This document shows positions 32,704 through 42,543 of a DNA stretch of 63,325 bases, piece after piece. This DNA is from an uncultured Bacilli bacterium. GTDB taxonomy: Bacteria; Bacillota_I; Bacilli_A; RF39; UBA660. A program made the position numbers and the translations under genes. Numbering within the stretch: position 1 is the stretch's first letter; each line of letters starts with the position of its first letter. The DNA lies in the NCBI GenBank assembly GCA_934148845.1, contig CAKPDH010000005.1, positions 1 through 63,325 of the forward strand, read 5' to 3'. The notes under the pieces were generated by a model. The model was not told the origin of the DNA, searched no databases, and saw only the letters and a list, made by a program, of their open reading frames with translations.

Positions 32704-35511
32704 ATGGATAAAATAATAATTAAAGGAGCTAGAGAAAATAATTTAAAAAACATTGATTTAGAGTTACCAAAAAATAAATTGATTGTAATGACGGGAGTAA
32801 GTGGAAGTGGAAAGAGTAGTTTAGCTTTTGATACAATTTATGCTGAAGGTCAAAGAAGATACGTGGAAAGTTTATCCAGTTATGCAAGACAGTTTTTAGG
32901 TGGTACAAATAAACCTGATGTAGATAGTATAGAAGGACTTAGTCCGAGTATTAGTATAGACCAAAAAACAACAAATAATAACCCAAGAAGTACTGTTGGT
33001 ACTGTAACTGAAATATATGATTATTTAAGATTACTTTATGCTAGAATTGGTATTCCTTATTGTCCAATTCATAATAAGCCAATATCAAGTCAAAGTATTG
33101 AAGAAATGACAAATCAAATCTTAAATCTTGAAATTGGTACTAAAATAAGAGTACTTTCTCCAGTAATTCATGGGGAAAAGGGTACTCAAAAAGATTTAAT
33201 AGAAGATTTAAAAAAAGACGGATATATAAGAGCTAGAATAGATGATCAAGAGTATGAATTATCTGAAGAAATTATACTTGATAAAAATAAAAAACATAAT
33301 ATAGATGTTATAATAGATAGGCTTATAATAAAAGAAGAAATTAGAAGTAGATTATATGAATCAATTGAGCTTGCTTGTAAGTTTAGTAAAGGTAAATGCG
33401 TTATAGATGTAATTGGATCTGATGAAGTAGTAATGAGTGAAAAATATGCTTGTCCAGATTGTGATTTTTCATTACCAGAATTGGAACCTAGGATGTTTAG
33501 TTTTAATGCTCCATATGGTGCTTGTCCAGATTGTAACGGTTTAGGCTTTAAACAAAAAATAGATGTTGATTTAATTATACCTGATAAATCTAAAAGTATT
33601 TTAGATGGCGGGATTATTGCATATAATATGGATGCATCAATATCAAATACGCAAATTTTAACTTTAGCTAAACATTATAATATTGATTTAAGCAAGCCAA
33701 TAAAAGAATTAACAAAAAAAGAACTTAATTTAATTTTATATGGCTCAAATGAAGCTTTAGAATTTAATTATGTATCAAATAATGGTAATACTAGAAAAAC
33801 AACAAGTTTTTTTGAGGGCGTAGTAAATAATTTAGAGAGACGATATATTGAGACTAAGAGTGGATGGATAAGGGATTGGCTAGATAAATTTATGATGGAA
33901 CTTCCTTGTACAACTTGTAATGGAGCACGTCTTAATGATTCAGCTTTGGCTGTTAAAATAAATAAAAAAAATATTTATGAAGTAACAAAGTTATCTATAT
34001 CTGAATTATATGACTTTTTAAACAATTTAAAATTAAATAAAGAACAAAAACAAATTGCAGAATTAATATTAAAAGAAATAAAAGATAGATTAAAGTTTTT
34101 AATAAATGTTGGTTTGTCATACTTAACTTTAAACAGAATGGCTGGCACTTTATCAGGCGGAGAAGCTGGAAGAATTAGACTTGCAACCCAAATAGGATCG
34201 CGTCTTACTGGAGTTTTATATGTTCTTGATGAGCCAAGTATAGGACTTCATCAAAGAGACAATAATAGACTTATTAATTCCATGCTTGAAATGAGAGATT
34301 TAGGTAATACATTAGTAGTTGTAGAGCATGATACTGATACAATGCTTGCTTCAGATTATTTAGTAGATATAGGTCCATTTGCTGGAATACATGGTGGTTT
34401 AGTGGTTGCTAAAGGTACTCCAAAAGAGGTTATGCAAAATGAAAATAGTTTAACAGGCAAATATTTAAGTGGTAAACTTAAGATAGATGTTCCAAATAAA
34501 AGAAGAAGTGGAAATGGTAAATTTCTTACTATTAAGGGTGCTTCAGAAAATAATTTAAAGAATATAGATGTTAAATTTCCTCTTGGAAAATTTATATGTG
34601 TAACTGGAGTAAGTGGAAGTGGAAAAAGTACATTAGTTAATCAAATTTTATATAAAGCAGTTGCAAAGAATTTATATAAATCAAAAGAAAAACCAGGTAA
34701 ATTTAAGAAAATTTTAGGCCTTGAAAATATAGATAAAGTAATAGACATATCACAAGCACCAATAGGTAGAACTCCACGATCAAATCCAGCTACATATGTA
34801 GGAGTATTTGATGATATAAGGGATGTGTTTACAAATACTAAAGAAGCAAAAATTAGAGGTTATGATAAAGGAAGATTTTCTTTTAATGTAAAAGGTGGAA
34901 GATGTGAAGCTTGTATGGGTGATGGCGTAAAAAAAATAGAGATGCATTTTTTACCAGATGTTTATGTTCCATGTGAAGTATGTGGCGGTACAAGATACAA
35001 TAGAGAAACTTTACAAATAAAGTATAAAGGTAAAAATATATATGATGTACTTAATATGAATGTGGAAGAAGCCTTAGAATTCTTTAAAAATATACCAAAG
35101 GTAAAAGATAAATTACAAGTTCTAATGGATGTTGGTTTGTCTTATATAAAACTTGGACAAAGTGCACCTACATTATCTGGTGGTGAAGCAAGTCGTGTTA
35201 AACTTGCAAAAGAGCTACAAAAAAAACCTACTGGAAAAAGTTTATTTATATTAGATGAACCAACAACTGGACTACACATTCATGATATAAAAAAGCTATT
35301 AGCTATACTTAATAGAATAGTAGATAATGGAGATACTGTTCTTGTTATAGAACATAATTTGGATGTTATTAAAGTTGCAGATTACGTTATTGACTTAGGA
35401 CCAGAAGGTGGAATAGGTGGAGGAAATATAATAGCAACAGGAACACCAGAAGAAATAGTAAAAGTAAAAGAAAGCTTTACTGGAGAATATTTAAAGCCAA
35501 TGCTTAAATAA
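32704..35511 (+). CDS. uvrA: Excinuclease ABC subunit A
   Basis: Damage-recognition ATPase of nucleotide excision repair. Two ABC modules: Walker A GVSGSGKSS near residue 35 and GVSGSGKST near 640; signatures LSGGEAGR (near 483) and LSGGEASR (near 823). Zinc modules are CPDC...CPDC (near 256) and CEAC...CEVC (near 735). 935 residues, full length. uvrB is not adjacent here. RBS GGTGAT. Confidence 0.97.
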   Translation: MDKIIIKGARENNLKNIDLELPKNKLIVMTGVSGSGKSSLAFDTIYAEGQRRYVESLSSYARQFLGGTNKPDVDSIEGLSPSISIDQKTTNNNPRSTVGTVTEIYDYLRLLYARIGIPYCPIHNKPISSQSIEEMTNQILNLEIGTKIRVLSPVIHGEKGTQKDLIEDLKKDGYIRARIDDQEYELSEEIILDKNKKHNIDVIIDRLIIKEEIRSRLYESIELACKFSKGKCVIDVIGSDEVVMSEKYACPDCDFSLPELEPRMFSFNAPYGACPDCNGLGFKQKIDVDLIIPDKSKSILDGGIIAYNMDASISNTQILTLAKHYNIDLSKPIKELTKKELNLILYGSNEALEFNYVSNNGNTRKTTSFFEGVVNNLERRYIETKSGWIRDWLDKFMMELPCTTCNGARLNDSALAVKINKKNIYEVTKLSISELYDFLNNLKLNKEQKQIAELILKEIKDRLKFLINVGLSYLTLNRMAGTLSGGEAGRIRLATQIGSRLTGVLYVLDEPSIGLHQRDNNRLINSMLEMRDLGNTLVVVEHDTDTMLASDYLVDIGPFAGIHGGLVVAKGTPKEVMQNENSLTGKYLSGKLKIDVPNKRRSGNGKFLTIKGASENNLKNIDVKFPLGKFICVTGVSGSGKSTLVNQILYKAVAKNLYKSKEKPGKFKKILGLENIDKVIDISQAPIGRTPRSNPATYVGVFDDIRDVFTNTKEAKIRGYDKGRFSFNVKGGRCEACMGDGVKKIEMHFLPDVYVPCEVCGGTRYNRETLQIKYKGKNIYDVLNMNVEEALEFFKNIPKVKDKLQVLMDVGLSYIKLGQSAPTLSGGEASRVKLAKELQKKPTGKSLFILDEPTTGLHIHDIKKLLAILNRIVDNGDTVLVIEHNLDVIKVADYVIDLGPEGGIGGGNIIATGTPEEIVKVKESFTGEYLKPMLK

Positions 35512-35595
35512 TTATATTATAATTTTACAAGAATTTCATATTTTTTTCACAAACAAGGTATAATATTAATATGTAATTAATTAATGGAGGAATTT

Positions 35596-36774
35596 ATGGG
35601 AGAAAAGAATGAAAAAGAAAAAGTTGTGATAGATAGCGAATGTAAAGAAGTACGTAAAAATACTTATAATATGACTGACTTTTTACATACTAAAGTTTTT
35701 CTTACTATATGTTCATTTATAGTAGGCGCATTTATTATGTATATTTTGATAGGTCAAAATAGTAATAATAGTTTAAATCAAAAAGTGGTTAATGAAACTA
35801 TTAAGACTACAACAGTGGAAGAAACAAGTGATTTAAAGAATGCTATAAATAATGTATATGAATCTACTGTATATATTGAAGTGTCATCTAAAAGAGGACA
35901 AATAGCGTCAGGATCAGGCTTTGTCTATAAAACTGATAAACAGTATGGATATATTCTTACAAATTATCATGTTATAGATGGTGGATCAAAATATTCTGTA
36001 ACGTTTACAGATGGAAGTCAGGTAGATGCTACACTTGTAAATGGTGATGAATATTATGATATAGCTGTTTTAAAGGTTGCTGTATCTAATGTAAAAAAGA
36101 AAGCAACTTTAGGTGATTCATCAAAACTAGAGTTGGGAGATTCTGTATTTACTGTTGGAGCGCCACTTGGTAAAGAGTATATGGGAACTATTACAAAAGG
36201 AATAGTATCTGGTGTAAATAGAATGGTTAGTGTTAGTTTGGATAGTGGCTCATATTTAATGGAAGTAGTTCAAACTGATGCTTCTATAAATAGTGGTAAT
36301 AGCGGCGGACCCATTTGTAATATAAAGGGTGAAGTCGTTGGTATTACATCATCAAAATTAGTTGGTAATGGTGTTGAAGGTATGGGTTTTGCAATTCCTA
36401 TTAACTCAGTACTTGATGTAATAGAAAGTATTGAAAGTGGTGTTAAAATATCAAGACCATATTTAGGCGTACAGTTAGTTGATATATCTAATACATTCGC
36501 ACTTCAATATTATTATGGAATAACAATAAGTAATGATGTTGATTTTGGCGCTGTTTTAAGTTATGTTGAAGATAATAAACCAGCAAGTAATGCGGGACTT
36601 AAAGTAGGAGATATAATTGTAGAAATTAATGGAGAAAAAGTTGAAGATGTATCTCATTTTAAATATAAATTATATAAACATAAAGTTGGAGATAAAGTTT
36701 TAGTTAAATATTATAGAAATAATAAACTAAGCGAAGCTACAATTACTTTAAGTGAAGCTATTAAAAGTGAATAA
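35596..36774 (+). CDS. htrA: HtrA-like membrane-anchored serine protease
   Basis: Envelope quality-control protease. Cytoplasmic N-terminus of about 30 residues and one transmembrane helix (about 34-52). Trypsin-like domain with the triad His (LTNYHVIDGG), Asp (EYYDIAVLKV) and Ser (INSGNSGGPI). One C-terminal PDZ domain (about 295-390). I chose ATG 35596 with GGAGG five bases upstream over ATG 35584. 392 residues, in the range of the HtrA/HtrB/YycK proteins. Confidence 0.93.
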   Translation: MGEKNEKEKVVIDSECKEVRKNTYNMTDFLHTKVFLTICSFIVGAFIMYILIGQNSNNSLNQKVVNETIKTTTVEETSDLKNAINNVYESTVYIEVSSKRGQIASGSGFVYKTDKQYGYILTNYHVIDGGSKYSVTFTDGSQVDATLVNGDEYYDIAVLKVAVSNVKKKATLGDSSKLELGDSVFTVGAPLGKEYMGTITKGIVSGVNRMVSVSLDSGSYLMEVVQTDASINSGNSGGPICNIKGEVVGITSSKLVGNGVEGMGFAIPINSVLDVIESIESGVKISRPYLGVQLVDISNTFALQYYYGITISNDVDFGAVLSYVEDNKPASNAGLKVGDIIVEINGEKVEDVSHFKYKLYKHKVGDKVLVKYYRNNKLSEATITLSEAIKSE

Positions 36775-36875
36775 AAGTTAATAAAAGGTATTGTATTTAA
36801 TTATGCAATATCTTTTAGTATTAAAATATATATGTATATAATTATATATATCACATATATTATAACGGTGATGTT

Positions 36876-38156
36876 ATGACTTTAAATGAAATTATTTCTA
36901 TTGTTTCTGGGAGTACTAGTATTAGTTCAAATAAGAAAATAAGAAAAATACAAACAGATTCTAGATTAGTTTCAAAAGGAGATATTTTTATAGCTCTAAA
37001 AGGTAAAAAATATGATGGAAATAATTATATTTTAGATGCTATAAATAAAGGCGCTATTGCGTGTATATGTGAAAATAATTTATGTGATAAGTGTATTTGT
37101 GTTAAAGACACTAGAAAGTCATTGTATTTAATTGCTAATTATATTAGAAAAAAATATCCTATAGATTTGATCGCAATTACAGGTTCTAATGGTAAGACGA
37201 CTACGAAAGACTTAATATACCATATATTAAGTTCAAAGTATAATGTTCTTTATAATGAATCTAATAATAATAATATAATAGGTGTTTCTAAAACTTTGTT
37301 TAATTTAAATAAAAATCATGAATTATGTGTAATTGAACTTGGATCTAATCATATAGGTGAAATAAGTGAAATGTCAAAAATGATTGAGCCTAATCTTTCT
37401 ATAATTACAAATATAGGAACATCTCATTTAGAATATTTTAAAAATAAAAAAAATATATTTAAAGAAAAATATAGTATCATATCGGGTATGAAAGAAAAAA
37501 AATTAATAGTAAATGGTGATGACAGATTTTTAAATAAAATTAAAGCTTATAAATGCGGTTTTAATAAATATAATAATTTAACTTTTTACGATGTTGCGGA
37601 ATATTATGACCATATAGAATTTAAAGTATATACGGATACTGAGTATAATATTGTATTTAATTATCCAGGAAGACATTTTATTATTGATATTTTGCTTGCA
37701 ATAGAAACTGCACTTAGATATAATATTAGTATGGATTGTATTGTATCCAGAATAGCTGATTTTAGAATGCAAAATCTTAGAATGAATATAAAAAAACTTA
37801 ATTCTAATATTATAATAGAGGATTGTTATAATTCTAGTTTTGATTCTTTAAATGCAGGAATTGAATATTTAAAAACTATTAATGAAAGAAAAGTCTTAAT
37901 ATTAGCAGATATGTTAGAATTGGGGAAGCATTCTAAAAGATTACATAAAAAGATAAATAAAAAATTAAAATTGCTTAAGAATAAAGTAATTTATACAGTA
38001 GGAAATTATACTAAATATATAAAAAGTAAGCATTTTAACACAGTTAATGATTTGTTAAATTATTTAAGCGGTATAAATATAGAGGATAGTTATATATATA
38101 TAAAGGGTTCTAGAAAGTATAAATTGGAAATAATTACATCTATTTTAAATAAATAG
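36876..38156 (+). CDS. murF: UDP-MurNAc-tripeptide--D-alanyl-D-alanine ligase
   Basis: Adds D-Ala-D-Ala to the peptidoglycan precursor. The N-terminal Mur ligase catalytic-binding domain has VSKGDIFIALKGKKYDGNNYI. ATP-binding loop AITGSNGKTTTKDL near residue 108; central domain with VIELGSNHIGEISEMS; C-terminal domain ending near 426. Slightly short of the usual 450 but all three domains are present. RBS CGGTGATG. Confidence 0.92.
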   Translation: MTLNEIISIVSGSTSISSNKKIRKIQTDSRLVSKGDIFIALKGKKYDGNNYILDAINKGAIACICENNLCDKCICVKDTRKSLYLIANYIRKKYPIDLIAITGSNGKTTTKDLIYHILSSKYNVLYNESNNNNIIGVSKTLFNLNKNHELCVIELGSNHIGEISEMSKMIEPNLSIITNIGTSHLEYFKNKKNIFKEKYSIISGMKEKKLIVNGDDRFLNKIKAYKCGFNKYNNLTFYDVAEYYDHIEFKVYTDTEYNIVFNYPGRHFIIDILLAIETALRYNISMDCIVSRIADFRMQNLRMNIKKLNSNIIIEDCYNSSFDSLNAGIEYLKTINERKVLILADMLELGKHSKRLHKKINKKLKLLKNKVIYTVGNYTKYIKSKHFNTVNDLLNYLSGINIEDSYIYIKGSRKYKLEIITSILNK

Positions 38157-38166
38157 ATCTGTAAAA

Positions 38167-38195
38167 TTGACAAATTATAAACTTTGTGATAGGAT
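38167..38195 (+). promoter_or_regulatory. Promoter of the lipoprotein gene at 38237
   Basis: TTGACA, 17 bases, TAGGAT. Confidence 0.5.
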
Positions 38196-38236
38196 ATATC
38201 GCATACGAAGGGGTTTTGAAGAAAGAGGGTTATTAT

Positions 38237-39271
38237 ATGACAAAAGAAGAAATAGCAAATTTAATAGATAACAAATATAAAAATGGAAGCAAGTTTGGAT
38301 ATAGAGAACCTAAAGCGTTTAATAAAAAAAGAGGACGCAAGATAATTTCATTATTAATGGCAGGTATTGCTTTTATAGTGACACCTTTGAGTTTATCTAG
38401 CTGCAATAAAAAGAAAAGTAATACTGATAATACCGAAACTAGTTCAGTTGATGTTGAAGGTTTAAATTTTGTATCACTTGATTCACTAGGAGATGTAAGA
38501 GCCACTTTAAAAAATGATGGAATATATAAAAATCCAACTGGAAATATAAATGTTGATTCTATCATATCTGATGAAAATGGTAAATTATGGGATAGTAAAG
38601 AATCTCTAGATAATAGTAAAAATATAGGTACTAAAGTTATTCAAGACAATAATGAAAATTATGTTGTATCTAAAGATACAAAAACAGGTGAGGATGTAAT
38701 AATAGACCCTAAGTTAGGATATCAAATTGTTGATAAGAGTGGCAATGTTAAAAGTGAAGGAAATTTAGGTTCAAATAACTTACCAAATGGATATGAATAT
38801 GATACAAGTTATGGTGAAATTATAAAAAGTGAAGATGTTGGAAAATACATAAAATCTGATTTAACTTTTTATTCAAGTACTGGTGAAGTAATTATAAATA
38901 AAGGTGATACAATATCAAAAGAAACATATGAACGTGCATTGAAAGAATTATATACAAAAAAACCAGAAAATGAAGTTACAAAAGTAAGTGAAGAGACTAT
39001 ATTATATGAAGATACAGAATCAGCAACTACTAGTTCTAATGATAGTACATTAGATGAAACTACTAATTCTTTTGAAGAAATTTCATCTGAAGAAACATTT
39101 GAACAAGCAGAAGGAAGTTATGTTAATGGTTTTTATGTTGTATATGATATGCGCTTTTTAAGTAAAGAAGATTACCTTGATTGGATTAATAATAATTATG
39201 AAGGTTATTATATGAATGAAGAAGGAATCATGAAAAAAGATAAAGGCTATGAAAAGGTTTTAAAAAGATAG
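38237..39271 (+). CDS. Putative lipoprotein with long cytoplasmic-type N-region
   Basis: 344 residues. A hydrophobic segment at about 38-54 ends in LSLSSC, a plausible lipobox. It is preceded by some 34 hydrophilic residues (MTKEEIANLIDNKYKNGSKF), unusually long for a signal peptide n-region. The mature part is acidic, Ser/Thr-rich in one stretch (about 255-295), with repeats like GEVIINKGDTISKETYERAL. No recognised domain. ATG 38237 has AGAGGG upstream. Alternatively the segment is a membrane anchor and the cysteine incidental. Confidence 0.6.
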   Translation: MTKEEIANLIDNKYKNGSKFGYREPKAFNKKRGRKIISLLMAGIAFIVTPLSLSSCNKKKSNTDNTETSSVDVEGLNFVSLDSLGDVRATLKNDGIYKNPTGNINVDSIISDENGKLWDSKESLDNSKNIGTKVIQDNNENYVVSKDTKTGEDVIIDPKLGYQIVDKSGNVKSEGNLGSNNLPNGYEYDTSYGEIIKSEDVGKYIKSDLTFYSSTGEVIINKGDTISKETYERALKELYTKKPENEVTKVSEETILYEDTESATTSSNDSTLDETTNSFEEISSEETFEQAEGSYVNGFYVVYDMRFLSKEDYLDWINNNYEGYYMNEEGIMKKDKGYEKVLKR

Positions 39272-39286
39272 AATTCTATCTTTTTT
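39262..39286 (+). terminator. Terminator after the lipoprotein gene
   Basis: AAAAAGATAG-AATT-CTATCTTTTTT, overlapping the stop codon. Confidence 0.8.
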
Positions 39287-39372
39287 CTTTTATTTATAAA
39301 TCTTTAAATTTACTTTACAATTTAAATTAAACATGTTAAAATAAACATGTATTCATAGGAGAGCGTGATAGT

Positions 39373-39615
39373 ATGGGTGATACAAAAATATACGATTCTA
39401 ATGAGTTTAAAAGCGAATATATTTCAGAGATTATAAAAGAAGTCGCTGATATATTAGAAGATCGTGGATATAATTCTGTAAATCAGATTGTAGGTTACTT
39501 GATGAGTGGTGATCCAGGATATATATCAAATCATAAAGAAGCAAGAAATAAAATTCTAAAGTTTGATAGAACTAAAATTTTAGAAGTATTATTAGCTAAT
39601 TTTTTAAATAAATAA
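39373..39615 (+). CDS. IreB-family regulatory phosphoprotein
   Basis: Eighty residues matching the IreB/YrzL (UPF0297) family. Diagnostic stretches are IKEVADILEDRGYNSVNQIV and YLMSGDPGYISNHKEARNKI. In Enterococcus IreB is a substrate of the PASTA kinase IreK and influences cephalosporin resistance. First gene of the conserved ireB-yqgF-DUF1292-mltG cluster. GGAGAGCGTGATAGT lies upstream. It overlaps yqgF by one base (TAATG). Confidence 0.92.
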   Translation: MGDTKIYDSNEFKSEYISEIIKEVADILEDRGYNSVNQIVGYLMSGDPGYISNHKEARNKILKFDRTKILEVLLANFLNK

Positions 39616-40064
39616 TGAGATATTTAGGACTTGATTTAGGGACACGCACATTAGGAATATCTATAAGTGATTCAACAAAAACTATTGCAAGCACTTTGAA
39701 AACAATTAGATTTAGTGATTCAAATTATGAATTATTGATAGAGCCTTTATTAGATATTATAAAGGAAAATGATATAGAAAAAATTGTTTTAGGGTTACCA
39801 AAAAATATGAATAATACTATGGGAGATAGATGCGCTACAACTATAGAATTTAAAAAACTGATAGAAGATAAATTAAATATAGAAGTAGTTTTGCAAGATG
39901 AAAGACTTTCTACTGTGGAAGCAACTAATTATATGATAGAGGCAGATATGTCAAGAAAAAAAAGGAAAAAGAAAGTTGATGCGCTTGCTGCTAATATAAT
40001 TCTTCAAACATATTTAGATAAGGAAAGAGGAGGAATGTATGAAAGAAGAAACAATGACTTTTAA
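39615..40064 (+). CDS. yqgF: RuvX/YqgF-family putative pre-16S rRNA nuclease
   Basis: RNase H-like fold protein involved in 16S rRNA 5' maturation, formerly called a Holliday-junction resolvase. LGLDLGTRTLGISISD at the N-terminus carries the first catalytic Asp. IVLGLPKNMNNTMGDR and VVLQDERLSTVEA supply the other conserved residues, with DALAANIILQTYL at the end. 149 residues. It is coupled to ireB upstream and overlaps DUF1292 by 26 bases. Confidence 0.93.
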   Translation: MRYLGLDLGTRTLGISISDSTKTIASTLKTIRFSDSNYELLIEPLLDIIKENDIEKIVLGLPKNMNNTMGDRCATTIEFKKLIEDKLNIEVVLQDERLSTVEATNYMIEADMSRKKRKKKVDALAANIILQTYLDKERGGMYERRNNDF

Positions 40065-40326
40065 AATAACAAATGATGAAGGAAGAGAAGTAGAGTGTGA
40101 GGTATTATTCACATTTGAATCTGATGAAACTAAAAAAAATTATATGGTTTATACAGACAATACAGTAGATGCTGAAGGAAATACTAAAGTTTATGCATCA
40201 ATTTATAATCCTGACGAAGATGAAACAAAACTATTGCCAATTGAAACAGAAAAAGAATGGAAAATTATAGAAACTATTCTTGAAGAGTTACAAAAAGAAG
40301 CAACTAAGGAAGGAAATAAAGAGTAA
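40039..40326 (+). CDS. DUF1292 (YrzB-like) protein
   Basis: Ninety-five acidic residues of the DUF1292/YrzB family: ITNDEGREVECEVLFTFESD, then KNYMVYTDNTVDAEGNTKVY and EKEWKIIETILEEL. The function is unknown, but the gene is nearly always next to yqgF in Bacillota. GAGGAATGT overlaps the end of yqgF upstream of the ATG. Confidence 0.9.
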   Translation: MKEETMTFKITNDEGREVECEVLFTFESDETKKNYMVYTDNTVDAEGNTKVYASIYNPDEDETKLLPIETEKEWKIIETILEELQKEATKEGNKE

Positions 40327-40343
40327 GAATACTCTTTTATTTT

Positions 40344-41411
40344 ATGAAAAAGCTTTTAGTTGTAATATTAAGTGTAATTTCAGTAACTATACTTTTTATA
40401 TGTATATGGTATAATATTGGAATTAGTCCAGTTAGTAAATCTTCAAAAGAACAAGATTTTATGGTAGATAGTGGTAGTACATATTATTCTGTTATATCAA
40501 AATTAAAAAAAGAAGGCCTAATACGTAATGAATTATGTTTTAAGTTGTATATTAAATTTAATAAAGTTAATGGATTAGAAGCAGGAACTTATAAGTTAAA
40601 TAAAAATATGTCTGTTAAAGATATTGTAGATGTATTTAAAGGTGGAAATACATATAATCCAGATGCAGTTGTAATAACATTTAAGGAAGGTAAAAATATA
40701 AGGAATATTGCAAAGGTTATTAGTGAAAATACATCTAATACTGAAGATAGTGTTTATGAAACGCTTAATGATAAGGGATATTTAAAAGAATTAATAAATA
40801 AATATTGGTTTATTGATGATAGTATTTTAAATGATCGTATATATTATTCTTTAGAGGGATATTTGTATCCAAATACATATGAATTTCAAAATAAAAATGT
40901 AACAGTAAAAGATATATTTAAAACTATGCTAGATGAAATGGATAAAAAACTTACACCATATAAAACTGATCTTTCAAGTAGTAAGTATTCTATTCATGAA
41001 ATTTTAACGCTTGCTTCTATAGTGGAGCTTGAAGGCGGAAACAGTAAGGATAGAGAAGGAATTGCTGCAGTATTCTATAATAGGCTTAATAATAATTGGA
41101 GTCTAGGAAGTGATGTTACTACTTATTATGCTTCAAAGATTGAGTTAAATGATAGAGATTTGTATCAATATGAGATAGATGATAAAAATGATTATAATAC
41201 ACGTAGTAGTTATTTAGCAGGTAAATTACCAATTGGACCTATTTGTAATCCTAGTATTGATGTTATAAAAGCTGTATTATATCCAAGTGAAAGTGATTAC
41301 TTTTATTTTGTTGCTGATAAGAATGGTACAACATATTTTTCTAAAACATATCAAGAACATGTTGCTAAGAGAAATGATTTAATAGAGGCAGGTTTATGGT
41401 ACAGTTATTAG
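40344..41411 (+). CDS. mltG: Endolytic murein transglycosylase MltG (YceG-like)
   Basis: Membrane-bound lytic transglycosylase that cuts nascent glycan strands. N-terminal transmembrane helix (about 3-22), LysM-like subdomain, then the catalytic domain with EGYLYPNTYEF and LTLASIVELEGGNSKDREG holding the catalytic Glu. LPIGPICNPSIDVIKAVLYP and SDYFYFVADKNG are family hallmarks. 355 residues. Last member of the conserved cluster; it overlaps the methyltransferase gene by 16 bases. Confidence 0.94.
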   Translation: MKKLLVVILSVISVTILFICIWYNIGISPVSKSSKEQDFMVDSGSTYYSVISKLKKEGLIRNELCFKLYIKFNKVNGLEAGTYKLNKNMSVKDIVDVFKGGNTYNPDAVVITFKEGKNIRNIAKVISENTSNTEDSVYETLNDKGYLKELINKYWFIDDSILNDRIYYSLEGYLYPNTYEFQNKNVTVKDIFKTMLDEMDKKLTPYKTDLSSSKYSIHEILTLASIVELEGGNSKDREGIAAVFYNRLNNNWSLGSDVTTYYASKIELNDRDLYQYEIDDKNDYNTRSSYLAGKLPIGPICNPSIDVIKAVLYPSESDYFYFVADKNGTTYFSKTYQEHVAKRNDLIEAGLWYSY

Positions 41412-41983
41412 AAGAAATAGAAGAATATGCAAAGGTAAATAATATTCCTATAATGCAAAAGGATGGTATTTCTTTTGTAATAGATTTTATAAAAAAAAAT
41501 AATATTACTAATATACTTGAAATAGGAAGTGCAATAGGATATTCTGCAATAAAAATGGCTCTTGTAAATGATAGAGTAAAGGTTACTACTATTGAAAGAG
41601 ATATGGATAGGTATGTTGTAGCCTTAAATAATATAGAAAAATTCAATTTGTCGGATAGAATTAATATAATATTAGGTGATGCACTTGAAGTATCATTATC
41701 TGATAAGTATGATATGATATTTATAGATGCAGCAAAAGCACAATATATTAAATTTTTTGAAAGATATAGTGATAATTTAAAAGAGGGTGGATTTATTATA
41801 TCTGATAACTTATCATTTCATGGCCTTGTTTTAGATGAAACTAAAATAAATAATAGAAACACAAAACAATTAGTAGGTAAAATAAAAAAGTATATAGAAT
41901 ATTTAAAGAATAATGATAAATATGATACTACTTTTTATACTTTAGGTGATGGAGTTTCTGTTTCAACAAAAAAAGTTCAATAA
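41396..41983 (+). CDS. SAM-dependent O-methyltransferase, YrrM-like
   Basis: Class I methyltransferase of the COMT-like family: ILEIGSAIGYSAIKMA (SAM-binding), TTIERDMDRY, and YDMIFIDAAKAQYIKFFE with the metal-binding Asp. ISDNLSFHGLV supplies the second metal ligand region. 195 residues. In B. subtilis yrrM likewise follows the yrzL-yrrK-yrzB-yrrL(mltG) group, so the order is conserved. tRNA hydroxyuridine methylation has been reported for relatives. Confidence 0.9.
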   Translation: MVQLLEEIEEYAKVNNIPIMQKDGISFVIDFIKKNNITNILEIGSAIGYSAIKMALVNDRVKVTTIERDMDRYVVALNNIEKFNLSDRINIILGDALEVSLSDKYDMIFIDAAKAQYIKFFERYSDNLKEGGFIISDNLSFHGLVLDETKINNRNTKQLVGKIKKYIEYLKNNDKYDTTFYTLGDGVSVSTKKVQ

Positions 41984-42036
41984 TGGATTAACCTCGCTTC
42001 TTTTTTAAGAAACAAGGTTCATATCACAAATTGAAC
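41969..42036 (+). terminator. Branched terminator after the mltG operon
   Basis: AAAAGTTCAA at the end of the methyltransferase gene pairs with TTGAACTTTTTTT near 42024-42035. Between them an inner hairpin AACCT...TCTT-TTTT-AAGA...AGGTT forms a side stem. It overlaps no neighbouring gene. Confidence 0.6.
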
Positions 42037-42041
42037 TTTTT

Positions 42042-42437
42042 TTATATAAAAAATGTAGGACCATTATTATTTGTGCTAAAGTTATTATTTGTATTTTCTG
42101 TTTGATCAGAAATCACATTAGTATTATGATTTTTAATATTATTATTTGTATTGTTATTTTTACTGTTATCTAAAGTTTTTTGCGTGCTTTTATTTTCAAC
42201 TCGTTTAAATTCATTCATAACTTTAAACATAGTTTTAGCATTCCCAATCATAGGTTTTACTTGTTTCACTAGTGGAATAGCTTGATTTGCAAAGTTTAAT
42301 ACTTTTTGAGTTCCGTTCAAAAAGCCACCCAAAGTTGTCCCAGCTCCTCCAAATATTCTACTTAATAGTCCACCACTTTGGGCTGCACCTACAAAATTAT
42401 TAGGCATTGTATAAAAGTATGGATTATAAAAGTTCAT
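42042..42437 (-). CDS. YqfQ/VrrA-like protein
   Basis: 131 residues. The middle segment, GGFLNGTQKVLNFANQAIPLVKQVKPMIGNAKTMFKVMNEFKR, is the core of the YqfQ-like family found in spore-forming Bacillota. The N-terminus is Gly/aromatic-rich (MNFYNPYFYTMPNN) and the last 50 residues are almost pure Asn/Thr/Ser low complexity. AGGAGAAC precedes the ATG. Function unknown; a spore-surface role is suggested for relatives. Confidence 0.65.
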   Translation of the reverse strand: MNFYNPYFYTMPNNFVGAAQSGGLLSRIFGGAGTTLGGFLNGTQKVLNFANQAIPLVKQVKPMIGNAKTMFKVMNEFKRVENKSTQKTLDNSKNNNTNNNIKNHNTNVISDQTENTNNNFSTNNNGPTFFI

Positions 42438-42543
42438 GTTAGTTCTCCTTTTCTAAATTATTATATGAAAATCAATAAAAAAGTTTTACATTTAATAAAA
42501 ATATGATATAATTAATTTATATAAGAGTAAGAAGGTGTAACAC

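Noticed and set aside
35521..35595. Consensus promoter before htrA
   Set aside because: TATAAT is present at 35559 but no acceptable -35 box at 16-18 bases.
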